Part shown: positions 16,654 to 25,317 of the stretch, piece by piece
Layout: each line of letters opens with the position of its first letter
Numbering within the stretch: position 1 is the stretch's first letter
DNA from: Tsukamurella sp040611135
GTDB taxonomy: Bacteria; Actinomycetota; Actinomycetes; Mycobacteriales; Mycobacteriaceae
DNA: 64,000 bases
Assembly: GCF_040611135.1 (NCBI RefSeq)
Contig: NZ_JBEXNL010000004.1
Location: 1 to 64,000 of the forward strand
Direction: 5' to 3'
The notes under the pieces: model-generated
What the model saw: only the letters and a program-made list of their open reading frames with translations
Database searches by the model: none
Told to the model about the DNA's origin: nothing
Made by a program: the position numbers and the translations under genes

Positions 16654-18465
16654 TCAGGCCTCGTCGGACTTGATCTCGAGTAGGACGGTGCCCTGCGTGA
16701 CCGCGGTGCCCGGCTCCACGGCCAGGCCGGTGACGACGCCGTCCTTGTGCGCGGCGACGGGGTTCTCCATCTTCATGGCCTCGAGGACCACGACCAGATC
16801 GCCCGCGCTGACCTGCTGACCGTCCTCGACGGCGACCTTGACGACGGTGCCCTGCATGGGCGCCGTGACCGAGTCGCCCGTCGCGGCCACGCCCGCGCCG
16901 CGGTCCCGCGTGCGGGGCTTGGGCTTGCGGCGGATGACGCCGGCGCCACCCGCGGCACCGCCGCCACCGCCGAGCGACAGCTCGCCCGGCAGGGAGACCT
17001 CGACGCGGCGACCGTCGACGACGACCACGACGTTCTGGCGCGGAAGGGCGTCGTCCTCCTCGATGGGCTGGCCACCGGTGTAGGGCTCGATCGGGTTCTC
17101 CCAATCGGTCTCGATCCACTTCGTGTAGACCTCGAAGCCGTTCTCATCCCCGATGAAGGCGGGGTTGGACACGATGTGGCGGTGGAACGGGAGGACCGTG
17201 GCGAGCCCCTCGACCTCGAACTCGGCCAGCGCCCGCCGCGAGCGCTCCAGCGCCTCCTCGCGGGTCGCGCCGGTCACGATGAGCTTGGCGAGCATCGAGT
17301 CGAACTGGCCGCCGATGACGTCGCCCTGGTCCACGCCGGAGTCGACGCGCACACCGGGGCCGGTGGGCTCGCGGTAGACGCTGATCGGGCCGGGGGCGGG
17401 GAGGAAGCCGCGGCCGGCGTCCTCGCCGTTGATGCGGAACTCGAAGCTGTGACCGCGGGGAGTGGGATCCTCCGTGATCGTCAGCTCCTTGCCCTCGGCG
17501 ATGCGGAACTGCTGGCGCACGAGGTCGATGCCCGCGGTCTCCTCGGTGACCGGGTGCTCGACCTGGAGGCGGGTGTTGACCTCGAGGAAGCTGACCAGGC
17601 CGTCGGCGGCGACGAGGAACTCGACGGTGCCGGCGCCGTAGTAGCCCGCCTCGCGGCAGATGCGCTTGGCCGACTCGTGGATGGCGGTGCGCTGCTCGGT
17701 GGTGAGGAAGGGCGCGGGCGCCTCCTCGACCAGCTTCTGGAAGCGGCGCTGCAGCGAGCAGTCGCGCGTACCGGCGACCACGACGTTGCCGTGCTGGTCG
17801 GCGATGACCTGGGCCTCGACGTGCCGGGCCTTGTCGAGGTAGCGCTCGACGAAGCACTCGCCGCGGCCGAAGGCGGCGACGGCCTCGCGGGTGGCCGACT
17901 CGAACAGCTCGGGGATCTCCTCGATGGTGTACGCGACCTTCATGCCGCGGCCGCCGCCGCCGAACGCCGCCTTGATGGCGACGGGCACGCCGTACTCCTT
18001 CGCGAACGCGACGACCTCGTCGGCACCGGAGACCGGGTCCTTGGTGCCGGGCGCCATCGGCGCGTTCGCGCGCTCGGCGATGTGCCGGGCGGTCACCTTG
18101 TCGCCCAGGTCGCGGATGGAGGCCGGCGACGGGCCGATCCAGGTCAGCCCCGCGTCGATGACGGCCTGCGCGAAGTCGGCGTTCTCCGAGAGGAAGCCGT
18201 AGCCGGGGTGGATCGCGTCGGCGCCCGACTTCTTCGCGGCGTCGAGGATCTTGTCGAAGACCAGGTAGGACTCGGCCGAGGTCTGCCCGCCCAGAGCGAA
18301 GGCCTCGTCGGCCAGGCGCACGAACTTCGCCTGGGCGTCGGGCTCCGCGTACACGGCGACGCTGGTCAGGCCGGCGTCCCGGGCGGCGCGGATGACACGG
18401 ACGGCGATCTCACCGCGGTTGGCGATGAGCACCTTCTCGATCTTCTTGTCAGCGTGGGCTGCCAC
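16654..18465 (-). CDS. accA3: Acyl-CoA carboxylase alpha subunit (biotin carboxylase plus biotin carrier domain)
   Basis: A 603-residue fusion of biotin carboxylase and biotin carboxyl-carrier domains, as in mycobacterial AccA3. Residues 10-460 show KVLIANRGEIAVRVIRAA, HPGYGFLSENADFAQA, the ATP-grasp loop AFGGGGRGMKVAY and FLEVNTRLQVEHPVTE. The carrier domain ends the protein with EAMKMENPV, the biotinyl lysine being about K565. It supplies carboxybiotin to AccD subunits making malonyl-, methylmalonyl- and long-chain carboxyacyl-CoA for fatty and mycolic acids. AccD5, AccE5 and BirA are encoded 14 kb away on the same strand (birA opposite). The start ATG 18465 begins the conserved strand. Confidence 0.96.
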   Translation of the reverse strand: MAAHADKKIEKVLIANRGEIAVRVIRAARDAGLTSVAVYAEPDAQAKFVRLADEAFALGGQTSAESYLVFDKILDAAKKSGADAIHPGYGFLSENADFAQAVIDAGLTWIGPSPASIRDLGDKVTARHIAERANAPMAPGTKDPVSGADEVVAFAKEYGVPVAIKAAFGGGGRGMKVAYTIEEIPELFESATREAVAAFGRGECFVERYLDKARHVEAQVIADQHGNVVVAGTRDCSLQRRFQKLVEEAPAPFLTTEQRTAIHESAKRICREAGYYGAGTVEFLVAADGLVSFLEVNTRLQVEHPVTEETAGIDLVRQQFRIAEGKELTITEDPTPRGHSFEFRINGEDAGRGFLPAPGPISVYREPTGPGVRVDSGVDQGDVIGGQFDSMLAKLIVTGATREEALERSRRALAEFEVEGLATVLPFHRHIVSNPAFIGDENGFEVYTKWIETDWENPIEPYTGGQPIEEDDALPRQNVVVVVDGRRVEVSLPGELSLGGGGGAAGGAGVIRRKPKPRTRDRGAGVAATGDSVTAPMQGTVVKVAVEDGQQVSAGDLVVVLEAMKMENPVAAHKDGVVTGLAVEPGTAVTQGTVLLEIKSDEA

Positions 18466-18606
18466 TCAAGTCTCCTCGTTCCCTGGGCGAGCGCGGGCGC
18501 GTCGCCGTCGTTGTCCCGTCGGGGCTCAAACTCCTGACGAGTGTATGCCTACTCACTTGTTGCGAAGCCGACAGTCCCCGGTCGGTTTCGGTTACCCACG
18601 AGTAAC
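18466..18606 (-). promoter_or_regulatory. accA3 upstream region with GTTAC-N6-GTAAC palindrome
   Basis: The 126-bp gap upstream of accA3 holds CAGGAG at a ribosome-binding position and a TACACT hexamer (minus strand) that could be a -10 box. At 18591-18606, partly in the end of the upstream acyltransferase gene, GTTAC and GTAAC form a perfect inverted repeat with a 6-bp spacer. The binding protein is unknown. Confidence 0.4.
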
Positions 18607-20079
18607 GCCGGCGTCGCCGATCTCGGTCAGCATCGAACGTAGCGCCCCGAGGTACAGCGTCACACTCCGGCGCGCTGTTTCGAAGCCCGGGAACCGCGCA
18701 GCCACGTGCAGACCCGACGGCGTGCGCAGCATCCACAGGTAGACGTCCTCGATGGAGTAGTCGCGCGACCGCAGGGCCGCGGCGCCGCCGGCGTCGTTGA
18801 GCGCGGAGCCGGGGGCGGATCGGGTGTCCATGAAGGAGACGACGAACCGCGGCGGCGGTGCCGCCGGTCGTTGCTGTGGCGGAACCCGCGAGCCATCGGG
18901 CAGGTCGGCGAGGATCTCGGCGATGCGCAGATAGGGCAGGGTGCTGCCCGCCTTCGACAGCTTCCATTCGCTCTGCGCGCGTTGCGCCAGCTCGCCGAAG
19001 GTGCGTGCGCCGGTGGTGTCCAGCCGGAACGGGGCGATGCCGACGAACCAGCCGAGCGCGGCGATCCACTGCTCGGCATCGCGGGTGTGCCGGGTGACGG
19101 CGCAGCGGAACACCGGGCCGAAGCCGAGGTCGGTGTTGATCTTGGCCATGCCCGCGAGCACACCGGTGACCAGCGATGCGCCGGACTCGGAGCATACGCG
19201 GGCGAAGTTGTTGGCCCGCTCGTCGTCGAGCAGGTGGAAGTTCAGAGCGGCCTGCGGCAGCCGCGGCACGCCGTCGGGATCGCGACTGAGGGCTGCGCGG
19301 GTCTCGTCGGCCAGGACCTTCGCGCTGATCGGCAGCAGGGGCATGGGGAAGGGGTCCGGCCGGAACCCCGTCTCGCTGAGGTACTGGTTCCACATCCGCG
19401 CGGCGGGATGCCCGGCGTCCGCACGGTCGGCGACCTGCCGGTCCGTGTCCGAGTAGTTCACGTAGCTGCCGGTGGGGAGGAGTCGCGCGGGGTCCGCGCC
19501 GACCGCCTCCTGGTAGAGCTCGCGCAGCTCGTGGGGGGTCAGGATGAGCGAGTAGCCGTCCAGCAGCGAGTGGTCCGCGGCGAAGAACAGCGTGAACGAG
19601 TCGTCCCGCGACACCGTCGAGAACATGTACGCGGGCCAGGTCAGCGGGGCCGTGGAGCGGTCGAACTCGCCCAGCAGCTGTTCGACGAGCGGCCCGGTGG
19701 ACCGGTACGTGCCCACCGTCCGTACGCGCAGGTCGACGGTGGCCGGCTGCGCGCTCCGGCGGAACGGCGCACCGTCGTCATCGAGGAAGACGTGGGTGCG
19801 CAGCACCTCGTGCCGGTCGATCCACGCCCGCAGCGCGGTGCGCAGCCCCGGGATGGACAGCGGCTCGTCGAACTCGATGCCGATGCCCAGCCAGGACTCG
19901 CGGCCCCCGTCGATGTGCCGGCGCCGCAGGATCGCCTGCGCGCCGCGCAGGTGCGCCTCGTGGACGTGCGAGGTGCCGCGCGGGTCGTCGCGCCAGCGCG
20001 CCGCGGGTCCCGTCGTCGGGGTCCAGTTACGGAGTTCCCCCGGGCGCAGCGGGTACGCGTCCAGCTCGGTGAATTGCAT
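18592..20079 (-). CDS. Condensation-domain acyltransferase (PapA-like), 495 residues
   Basis: A CoA-dependent acyltransferase/condensation-superfamily protein, longest of five in this neighbourhood. The catalytic motif appears as FAADHSLLDGYS (about residue 182), giving H-x-x-x-D-G with the usual first histidine replaced by aspartate. The N-terminal WLGIGIEFDEPLSIPGLRTA and ALRAWIDRHEVLRTHVF match the opening lobe, and ALGWFVGIAPFRLDTTG the second lobe. Members transfer acyl groups from a thioester to a hydroxyl or amine. PapA1/PapA2-type trehalose acyltransferases have this length. It lies between sufE and accA3, all leftward, and probably belongs to the same transcript as the acyltransferase operon upstream, separated from it only by sseA and sufE. 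Substrate unknown. Confidence 0.8.
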   Translation of the reverse strand: MQFTELDAYPLRPGELRNWTPTTGPAARWRDDPRGTSHVHEAHLRGAQAILRRRHIDGGRESWLGIGIEFDEPLSIPGLRTALRAWIDRHEVLRTHVFLDDDGAPFRRSAQPATVDLRVRTVGTYRSTGPLVEQLLGEFDRSTAPLTWPAYMFSTVSRDDSFTLFFAADHSLLDGYSLILTPHELRELYQEAVGADPARLLPTGSYVNYSDTDRQVADRADAGHPAARMWNQYLSETGFRPDPFPMPLLPISAKVLADETRAALSRDPDGVPRLPQAALNFHLLDDERANNFARVCSESGASLVTGVLAGMAKINTDLGFGPVFRCAVTRHTRDAEQWIAALGWFVGIAPFRLDTTGARTFGELAQRAQSEWKLSKAGSTLPYLRIAEILADLPDGSRVPPQQRPAAPPPRFVVSFMDTRSAPGSALNDAGGAAALRSRDYSIEDVYLWMLRTPSGLHVAARFPGFETARRSVTLYLGALRSMLTEIGDAGVTRG

Positions 20080-20097
20080 GGGGGACTTCCGGCAGGG

Positions 20098-20514
20098 CTA
20101 GGCGGCGAGGCGTCGTTTGATGCGCGCCAGCATCGCCGACATCCCGCGCAGGCGCAAGGGGCTGACCACGGAATCGAGGCCGAGAGCGTGGTAGAAGTCG
20201 TCGGGGACGGCGGCGATCGCCGCGGCGGACTGGCCGTCGAGTCCCTGCGCGAGGATCGACGCGAACCCGCGCGTGGTCGGCGCCTCGGGCGGCGCGCTGA
20301 AGTACAGCCGGACCGCCTCGCGGTCGGTGAGGTCGACGTCGAGGAACAGCGGCGACTGGCACTCCGGCACCGGCTCCATCGCCGCCGCCGTCAGGTGCGC
20401 CGGGAGCTCCGGCAGCTCGCGCGAGAACTCCAGAAGCAGCTCGAGCCGGTCCTGCTCGCCGACGCCGGCGAAGTCGTCGACGATGTCCGCGAGGGGCTGC
20501 GGGAGCCCGCTCAT
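20098..20514 (-). CDS. sufE: SufE-family sulfur acceptor protein
   Basis: A 138-residue SufE protein that accepts persulfide sulfur from a cysteine desulfurase and passes it to Fe-S cluster assembly. PLADIVDDFAGVGEQDRLEL is the first helix, PVPECQSPLFL holds the acceptor cysteine C52, and FSAPPEAPTTRGFASIL is the family's A/S-P-E-A-P-T-x-R-G motif. LGLDSVVSPLRLRGMSAML closes the fold. The ATG overlaps the stop of sseA (TCAT on the plus strand), so the sulfurtransferase and the sulfur acceptor are coupled. A similar small gene lies next to sseA in M. tuberculosis. Confidence 0.93.
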   Translation of the reverse strand: MSGLPQPLADIVDDFAGVGEQDRLELLLEFSRELPELPAHLTAAAMEPVPECQSPLFLDVDLTDREAVRLYFSAPPEAPTTRGFASILAQGLDGQSAAAIAAVPDDFYHALGLDSVVSPLRLRGMSAMLARIKRRLAA

Positions 20515-21410
20515 GAGCCTGCGGTCGGGGCCGTGCCCGGCTCCTCGCCGCGGACGATGGGCGCCCGCACCGTGTTGCCCCACTCGGTCCAGGAACCGTC
20601 GTAGTTGCGGACATCGGAGAACCCGAGGAGGTGCGTGAGGACGAACCAGGTGTGGCTCGAACGCTCGCCGATCCGGCAGTACGCCGTCACGGGTGCGTGC
20701 GGGTCCAGTCCGCCGTAGACCTCGAGGAGGTCGGCGTGCGGCAGGAACCGGCCGTCCTGCCGGGCCGCCTTCGCCCACGGGATCGACACCGCGGAGGGGA
20801 TGTGCCCGCCGCGCAGGGCGCCCTCCTCCGGGTAGTCGGGCATGTGGGTGCGCTCACCGGTGTACTCCTGCGGAGAGCGCACGTCGACGAGGGCGCGGCG
20901 GCCGAGGTCGGCGCGGACCTCGTCCGCGAAGGCGCGGATCACCGAGTCGTCGCGCTCCACGACGGGGTAGTCGCTGCGCGGGTACTCCGGCTGCTCCAGC
21001 GAGACATCGCGCGCATCGCTGATCCACAGGTCCCGGCCGCCGTCGAGCAGGCGGACGTCCGGATGGCCGAACAGCGTGAACACCCACAGCGCGTAGGCGG
21101 CCCACCAGTTCGACTTGTCGCCGTAGATGACCACCGTGTCGTCGCGGCTGATGCCCTTGCTGCGCATCAGTTCCGCGAACTGCTCACCGGTGATGTAGTC
21201 GCGCGTCACGGGGTCGTTGAGGTGCAGATGCCAGTCGACTTTCTGCGCCGTCGGGATGTGCCCGATGTCGTAGAGGAGCACGTCCTCGTCGGACTCGATC
21301 ACCTTGAGGCCGGGGACACCGAGGTGCCCGCTCAGCCAGTCCGCGGTGACGAGGCGCTCGGGGTGTGCGTAGTCCTGCAGTTCCGCGCTCGGATCGGTCT
21401 CGATAGCCAC
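20511..21410 (-). CDS. sseA: Thiosulfate/3-mercaptopyruvate sulfurtransferase (two rhodanese domains)
   Basis: A 299-residue tandem rhodanese. The inactive N-terminal domain runs from LVTADWLSGHLGVPGLKVIE to about residue 150 and contains GDKSNWWAAYALWVF. The catalytic C-terminal domain has LVDVRSPQEYTGE and the active-site loop AYCRIGERSSHTW, with the persulfide cysteine at C245. It moves sulfur from thiosulfate or mercaptopyruvate to thiol acceptors in the cytosol. It is coupled to sufE downstream and begins ten bases after the stop of an acyltransferase gene, so it is carried inside a longer leftward operon. Confidence 0.95.
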   Translation of the reverse strand: MAIETDPSAELQDYAHPERLVTADWLSGHLGVPGLKVIESDEDVLLYDIGHIPTAQKVDWHLHLNDPVTRDYITGEQFAELMRSKGISRDDTVVIYGDKSNWWAAYALWVFTLFGHPDVRLLDGGRDLWISDARDVSLEQPEYPRSDYPVVERDDSVIRAFADEVRADLGRRALVDVRSPQEYTGERTHMPDYPEEGALRGGHIPSAVSIPWAKAARQDGRFLPHADLLEVYGGLDPHAPVTAYCRIGERSSHTWFVLTHLLGFSDVRNYDGSWTEWGNTVRAPIVRGEEPGTAPTAGS

Positions 21411-21420
21411 GCCCGTCAGC

Positions 21421-22689
21421 CTAGCCCCCGTGCGCGACCGCCCGCGCGACGACGCCGCGCAGGTCGGCGGCCGCGGCGAGGTTGGTCGCGGCGAACACGG
21501 TGGTCTCCTCGTCGGTGCCGGTCCACCCGACGTACAGGTGGGCGGGACGGTCCGCCGCGGCCCGGCCCGGCAGCGCGGACCACGCGAGCCGGAACCACGT
21601 GCGGTCCGCGGCGCTGCCGTCGGGCGCGCGGACGGGTGGGGGCAGGGCGCCGACGCCGGCGCAGGTGGTCACCGGTCGCGTCGGATCGGGCGCCGCGTCG
21701 ACCAGCGCGGCCAGTGTGCGGCGGGGCAGGAGGGGGAGCAGCGGGCCGAAGGCGTCGTAGCGCCCGGCGTCCGGGAGTGCGCCGAGCACTCCCTTGACGT
21801 CGGCGCGGAGGGCGACCACGCCGTCGGGGCCCGCGGCGGGGTCGACGACGACCTCCGCGTCGACGATCGCGTTGCCGCGCAGGTCGCCCTCACCGCGCCG
21901 GTTCACGGACAGTCCGAGTACGGCCTGCCCGTCGGGGCGGACCCAGCCGAGTTCGGCGGCGATCCTCGCGGCGGCCCGGAACAGGAGGGTGGATTCGGTG
22001 CCGCCGAGCGCGGCCGCGCGGGCCGCGAGACCGGCGCGGTCGACGTGCGCCACGGCCCAGCGGTCGGGTCCGACGGGGTGCTCGCGTGCCGGCCCGTCGT
22101 GTTCGAGGCGCCCCCGGGCGAGCCGGGTCGCCGTCGCCGCGGCCCGCACCGCGGCGGGCAGCTCGCGGGCCGCCAGGGCGGCGTCCCGTCGGGCGGCGGT
22201 GAGCGGGGCGGCGGCCTCGCGCGGGTAGGGCAGGCCGCGCGCAGTGCCCAGCGCGGCCTCCGCGACCGCGGTCGCGGTGCCGACCCCGTCGGCGAGGACG
22301 TGCGAGACCACCAGCGTGACGGCGGACCCGCCGTCCGTGAGTGGCAGCACCGCGAGGTGCCAGCCCGGCCCGGACCACGGATCGATCGGGGCGGCGGCGC
22401 GCTCGTCGAGCCACGCGTCGATCGCCTCCCGCGGGCGCGCAGCCGCCTCGACCGCGATCCGCGGGGCGGCGGTGGTGGCCACCCAGCGGTCGCGCCCGAA
22501 GGGCAGCGGCGAGTAGGCGATCCGCCGGCCCAGCAACCCTGTGGTGAGCGCCGTCCGGAACCGCTCCAGGCCGGACAGGTCGACGCCGCGGTCGTAGGTC
22601 CACACCACCTGGATGAGCGAATTGCGGCCCGTGGCGCGGGTGGCCGAGGCCGCTCCCTGGTCGACGAGCGCGAGTAGGTCGGCCGTCAT
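21421..22689 (-). CDS. Condensation/wax-ester-synthase-like acyltransferase
   Basis: A 422-residue member of the CoA-dependent acyltransferase superfamily. TLVVSHVLADGVGTATAV carries the H-x-x-x-D-G catalytic motif. The N-terminus (NSLIQVVWTYDRGVDLSGLE) and the middle block AVLGLSVNRRGEGDLRGNA resemble the wax ester synthase/DGAT and PapA groups. It overlaps the next acyltransferase upstream by four bases (GTG/ATGA arrangement at 22686-22689). The four members in 21.4-28.6 kb differ strongly from each other, so they are not recent duplicates and may acylate different positions. Acyl donor and acceptor unknown. Confidence 0.8.
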   Translation of the reverse strand: MTADLLALVDQGAASATRATGRNSLIQVVWTYDRGVDLSGLERFRTALTTGLLGRRIAYSPLPFGRDRWVATTAAPRIAVEAAARPREAIDAWLDERAAAPIDPWSGPGWHLAVLPLTDGGSAVTLVVSHVLADGVGTATAVAEAALGTARGLPYPREAAAPLTAARRDAALAARELPAAVRAAATATRLARGRLEHDGPAREHPVGPDRWAVAHVDRAGLAARAAALGGTESTLLFRAAARIAAELGWVRPDGQAVLGLSVNRRGEGDLRGNAIVDAEVVVDPAAGPDGVVALRADVKGVLGALPDAGRYDAFGPLLPLLPRRTLAALVDAAPDPTRPVTTCAGVGALPPPVRAPDGSAADRTWFRLAWSALPGRAAADRPAHLYVGWTGTDEETTVFAATNLAAAADLRGVVARAVAHGG

Positions 22690-23933
22690 GCGGCGGCCCC
22701 GGCCCCGACCAGGCCGGCCGCGATCCGGTCCCGGATCCGCCGGGCGGCACCGGGGGCGAGCGTGCCGGGTGCGTGCCGCAGTTCGATCGACAGCCGTCCG
22801 TCGAAGGTCAGCGCGTGGTGGTGCAGCCCCACGAGTGGGGCCAGCGCCTCGGGCGGCGCGCCGTGCACGAGGGCGCGGACCCGCTCGATGTCGACCTCCG
22901 AGCTGGTGTGGAAGTCCAGCGCGACGACGTCGTCCGGGGTCGACGGTGCCGGGACCGCTCCGATGTTGCTCAGCCGCACGGGAACCCCGCCGGTCACCGT
23001 CACCGGCGCCGAGCCGGCGAGGGCGGCCGCGACGGTGCCGTCCGCGAGGTCGGCGTGCAGCCGCTCGAGGACGGCGCGGCCGATCTCCTCGGGCGCCGTG
23101 TCACCCCGCACCGCGACGGGCACCGTCGACGATCCCGCGAAGTTGGTGACCGCCGCTGCGGGGACGGCGGGCTCGGCGCGGGCCCGGAGGTCGACGGGGC
23201 TGAACACGGCGAGCGGGACGGCCTCGTCGGCCGGCCGGTCGAGCTCGGCGCGTTCCGCTGCGACGATGATCCCGGCGAGGAGGCCGTGGACGCTCAGGCC
23301 CGCCTCCTTTGCCCGACGCCGCAGTGCGCCGGTCGCCGCTGCGTCGAGGCGGATCCGGTCGAAGGCGAAGTCCCCGGCGTCGACATCGGCGGCGGCGGGC
23401 ACGGCCGCGGTGGGGAGCACCTCGACGACGGAGGACGCCGGTGGTGCGCCCGCCGCGAGGCGATCCGCCAGATCCGTCGGGGCGGCGGGGAGGTCGGCCG
23501 GATCCGCGGGCTCGGCACCCGAGTACAGCTCCCACAGCCGCAGGTTCAGGTACAGCGCGTGCGCGCCGTCGGCGACGGCGTGGCTCACGCCCAGCGTGAC
23601 CCGGTGCAGGTCGCCGTCCGAGACCAGCTGCACCGCCGCGACGGCGTGCTCGGCGTCGATCCCCAGGCGGACGTCGCCCGGCGTGAAGGGGCGCAGTTCC
23701 ACCGTGATCGGTGCCGCCTCCGCAGTCGGAGGATCGTCGGGGGCGACCAGGTCGAAACCGAAGGCGTGGGCCTGGATGCGCCCCGCGAGCACCGGGAACT
23801 CCCGACGGAGCGAAGCGAAGGCGCCGGCCAGCCGGTCCGCCTCGATCGGGCCGCGGACGGTGAAGCTGCCGCTGGAAGTGGTGCCGGTGACGACGTACGG
23901 GATCTCGAGCGGGGTCAGTGAGCGCGAGGGCAT
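22686..23933 (-). CDS. PapA5-like acyltransferase
   Basis: A 415-residue acyltransferase of the phthiocerol dimycocerosyl transferase (PapA5) type. LGVSHAVADGAHALYLNLRL contains the H-x-x-x-D-G motif (about residue 124-129); SPVDLRARAEPAVPA is the conserved D-F/L-R-x-R block of the second lobe; RLSNIGAVPAPSTPDD matches the V/L-S-N-L/I-G motif. PapA5 esterifies diols with acyl chains handed over by a polyketide synthase or as CoA thioesters. It starts one base after the stop of the upstream glycosyltransferase gene, indicating coupled translation and a shared pathway. Confidence 0.85.
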   Translation of the reverse strand: MPSRSLTPLEIPYVVTGTTSSGSFTVRGPIEADRLAGAFASLRREFPVLAGRIQAHAFGFDLVAPDDPPTAEAAPITVELRPFTPGDVRLGIDAEHAVAAVQLVSDGDLHRVTLGVSHAVADGAHALYLNLRLWELYSGAEPADPADLPAAPTDLADRLAAGAPPASSVVEVLPTAAVPAAADVDAGDFAFDRIRLDAAATGALRRRAKEAGLSVHGLLAGIIVAAERAELDRPADEAVPLAVFSPVDLRARAEPAVPAAAVTNFAGSSTVPVAVRGDTAPEEIGRAVLERLHADLADGTVAAALAGSAPVTVTGGVPVRLSNIGAVPAPSTPDDVVALDFHTSSEVDIERVRALVHGAPPEALAPLVGLHHHALTFDGRLSIELRHAPGTLAPGAARRIRDRIAAGLVGAGAAA

Positions 23934-23934
23934 C

Positions 23935-25317
23935 TCACACCTCCAGTCCGGCGAGGGAGGCGACCGTCGCGGTGTCGAAGTCGACGGTGACGGGTTCTGA
24001 CAGCGCTGCCACGACGCGTACGTCCACCCCGTCGTCCTCGGCGATCGACTCGATGATCGTCGCGGCCCGGCGGGCGGGGATGTCGCCGAGGTCGATGAGC
24101 GACGAGATCCGCTGCGCCCGGCGGCGGGTGGCGGGATCGAGGAGCACGTCGAAGGCGGCGTGCAGCCGCTCCGGGGTCACGCTGCGCATCGGCAGGCACG
24201 CGCCGACGCCGAGGTCGGCGACCCGGGCGCCCCAGAAGGGCTGATCGGCGAGCACCGGGCAGATCAGCGTGGGCAGGCCCGCCCGCAGGGACGCCGCGGT
24301 GGTGCCCGCGCCGCCGTGGTGGACGGCGGCCGCGCAGTGCGGCAGCACCTCGGCGTGGACCACCTCGTCGACGACCCGGACGTGATCGCCGAGGTCGGCG
24401 CCCACCAGGTCGCTCCAGCCCGCCACGACGAGGCCCCGTCGACCGCGCTCGGCGCAGACCCGCGCGAAGGTCCGCGCCATGCCGTCCGGATCCGCGATCC
24501 GCATGCTGCCGAAGCCCCAGTAGATCGGGGCGTCGCCGTCGCGCAGCCACTGCATCAGGTCGGCGTCGGTGCGCTTGCGTTCACCCTGGCGCAGCCAGGC
24601 GTCGGCGGGGACCTCCGGGAAGCCCAGCATCGGCCGGGTGCGGCTGAACTCGGGCACCAGAGCGGGGGTCAGGGCGGCGTCGTAGAGCTGCAGGTCGACG
24701 ATCTCGTGCGCATCGCGGTTCTTCGCGCGCCGCGACCGGTAGGGGGCCTCGCCCACCGACATCCGGTGGTAGTTCACCGCCGCCCGCACGTGGGTCCACG
24801 TGAAGGAGTCGCCGAGCGTCCAGGTCGCGCGTTTGACCATGCGGGGCGACCGGGACAGGACATCGCTGGTCAGGCCCGCCGGGGTGTACTGCGTCATCGG
24901 GTAGACGCTGTTGACGGTGCCCGGGAAGAACCGGTAGCTGATGATGCTCGCGCCGCTGCGCCGGGTGATCGGGAGCGCGAAATCGACGGCGTCCGAATGG
25001 GTCAGCACCACGTCGGCGTCCAGGCACACGGCCTCCGTCTCCCGGGAGATGGTGGCGATGTTGCGCACCAGCCACCGGCCGTAGGCCCGCATCCGCTCGA
25101 CGGGGCGGTGGATCACCTCGCGGTAGTCGTCGTCGTAGTCGGGCACGCCGTCGTTGAGCCGGTGGGCGTCCAGACCCGCCGACCGGATCAGCGCGACCAG
25201 CGGGTCGCCCATGGCGGCGATGGTCACCTCGTGCCCGCGGGCGCGGAGCGCGAGACCGATCGCGATCGTCGGTTGGACGTCGCCACGGCTGCCCATGGCG
25301 AGGATGCAGACCTTCAT
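23935..25317 (-). CDS. GT1-family glycosyltransferase (MGT/sterol-glucosyltransferase type)
   Basis: A 460-residue GT-B enzyme. The N-terminus MKVCILAMGSRGDVQPTIAI is the G-S-R-G-D-V-Q-P motif typical of UDP-sugar:sterol and glycolipid glycosyltransferases such as those for mycobacterial glycopeptidolipids. The C-terminal donor site reads AAVHHGGAGTTAASLRAGLP followed by DQPFWGARV, the HHGGAGT...DQPFW signature. It should attach a hexose to a lipid or hydroxylated acceptor in the cytosol or at the inner membrane face. Its ATG overlaps the stop of the membrane-protein gene upstream by four bases, and an acyltransferase begins one base downstream, so glycosylation and acylation are encoded as one unit. 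Confidence 0.9.
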   Translation of the reverse strand: MKVCILAMGSRGDVQPTIAIGLALRARGHEVTIAAMGDPLVALIRSAGLDAHRLNDGVPDYDDDYREVIHRPVERMRAYGRWLVRNIATISRETEAVCLDADVVLTHSDAVDFALPITRRSGASIISYRFFPGTVNSVYPMTQYTPAGLTSDVLSRSPRMVKRATWTLGDSFTWTHVRAAVNYHRMSVGEAPYRSRRAKNRDAHEIVDLQLYDAALTPALVPEFSRTRPMLGFPEVPADAWLRQGERKRTDADLMQWLRDGDAPIYWGFGSMRIADPDGMARTFARVCAERGRRGLVVAGWSDLVGADLGDHVRVVDEVVHAEVLPHCAAAVHHGGAGTTAASLRAGLPTLICPVLADQPFWGARVADLGVGACLPMRSVTPERLHAAFDVLLDPATRRRAQRISSLIDLGDIPARRAATIIESIAEDDGVDVRVVAALSEPVTVDFDTATVASLAGLEV

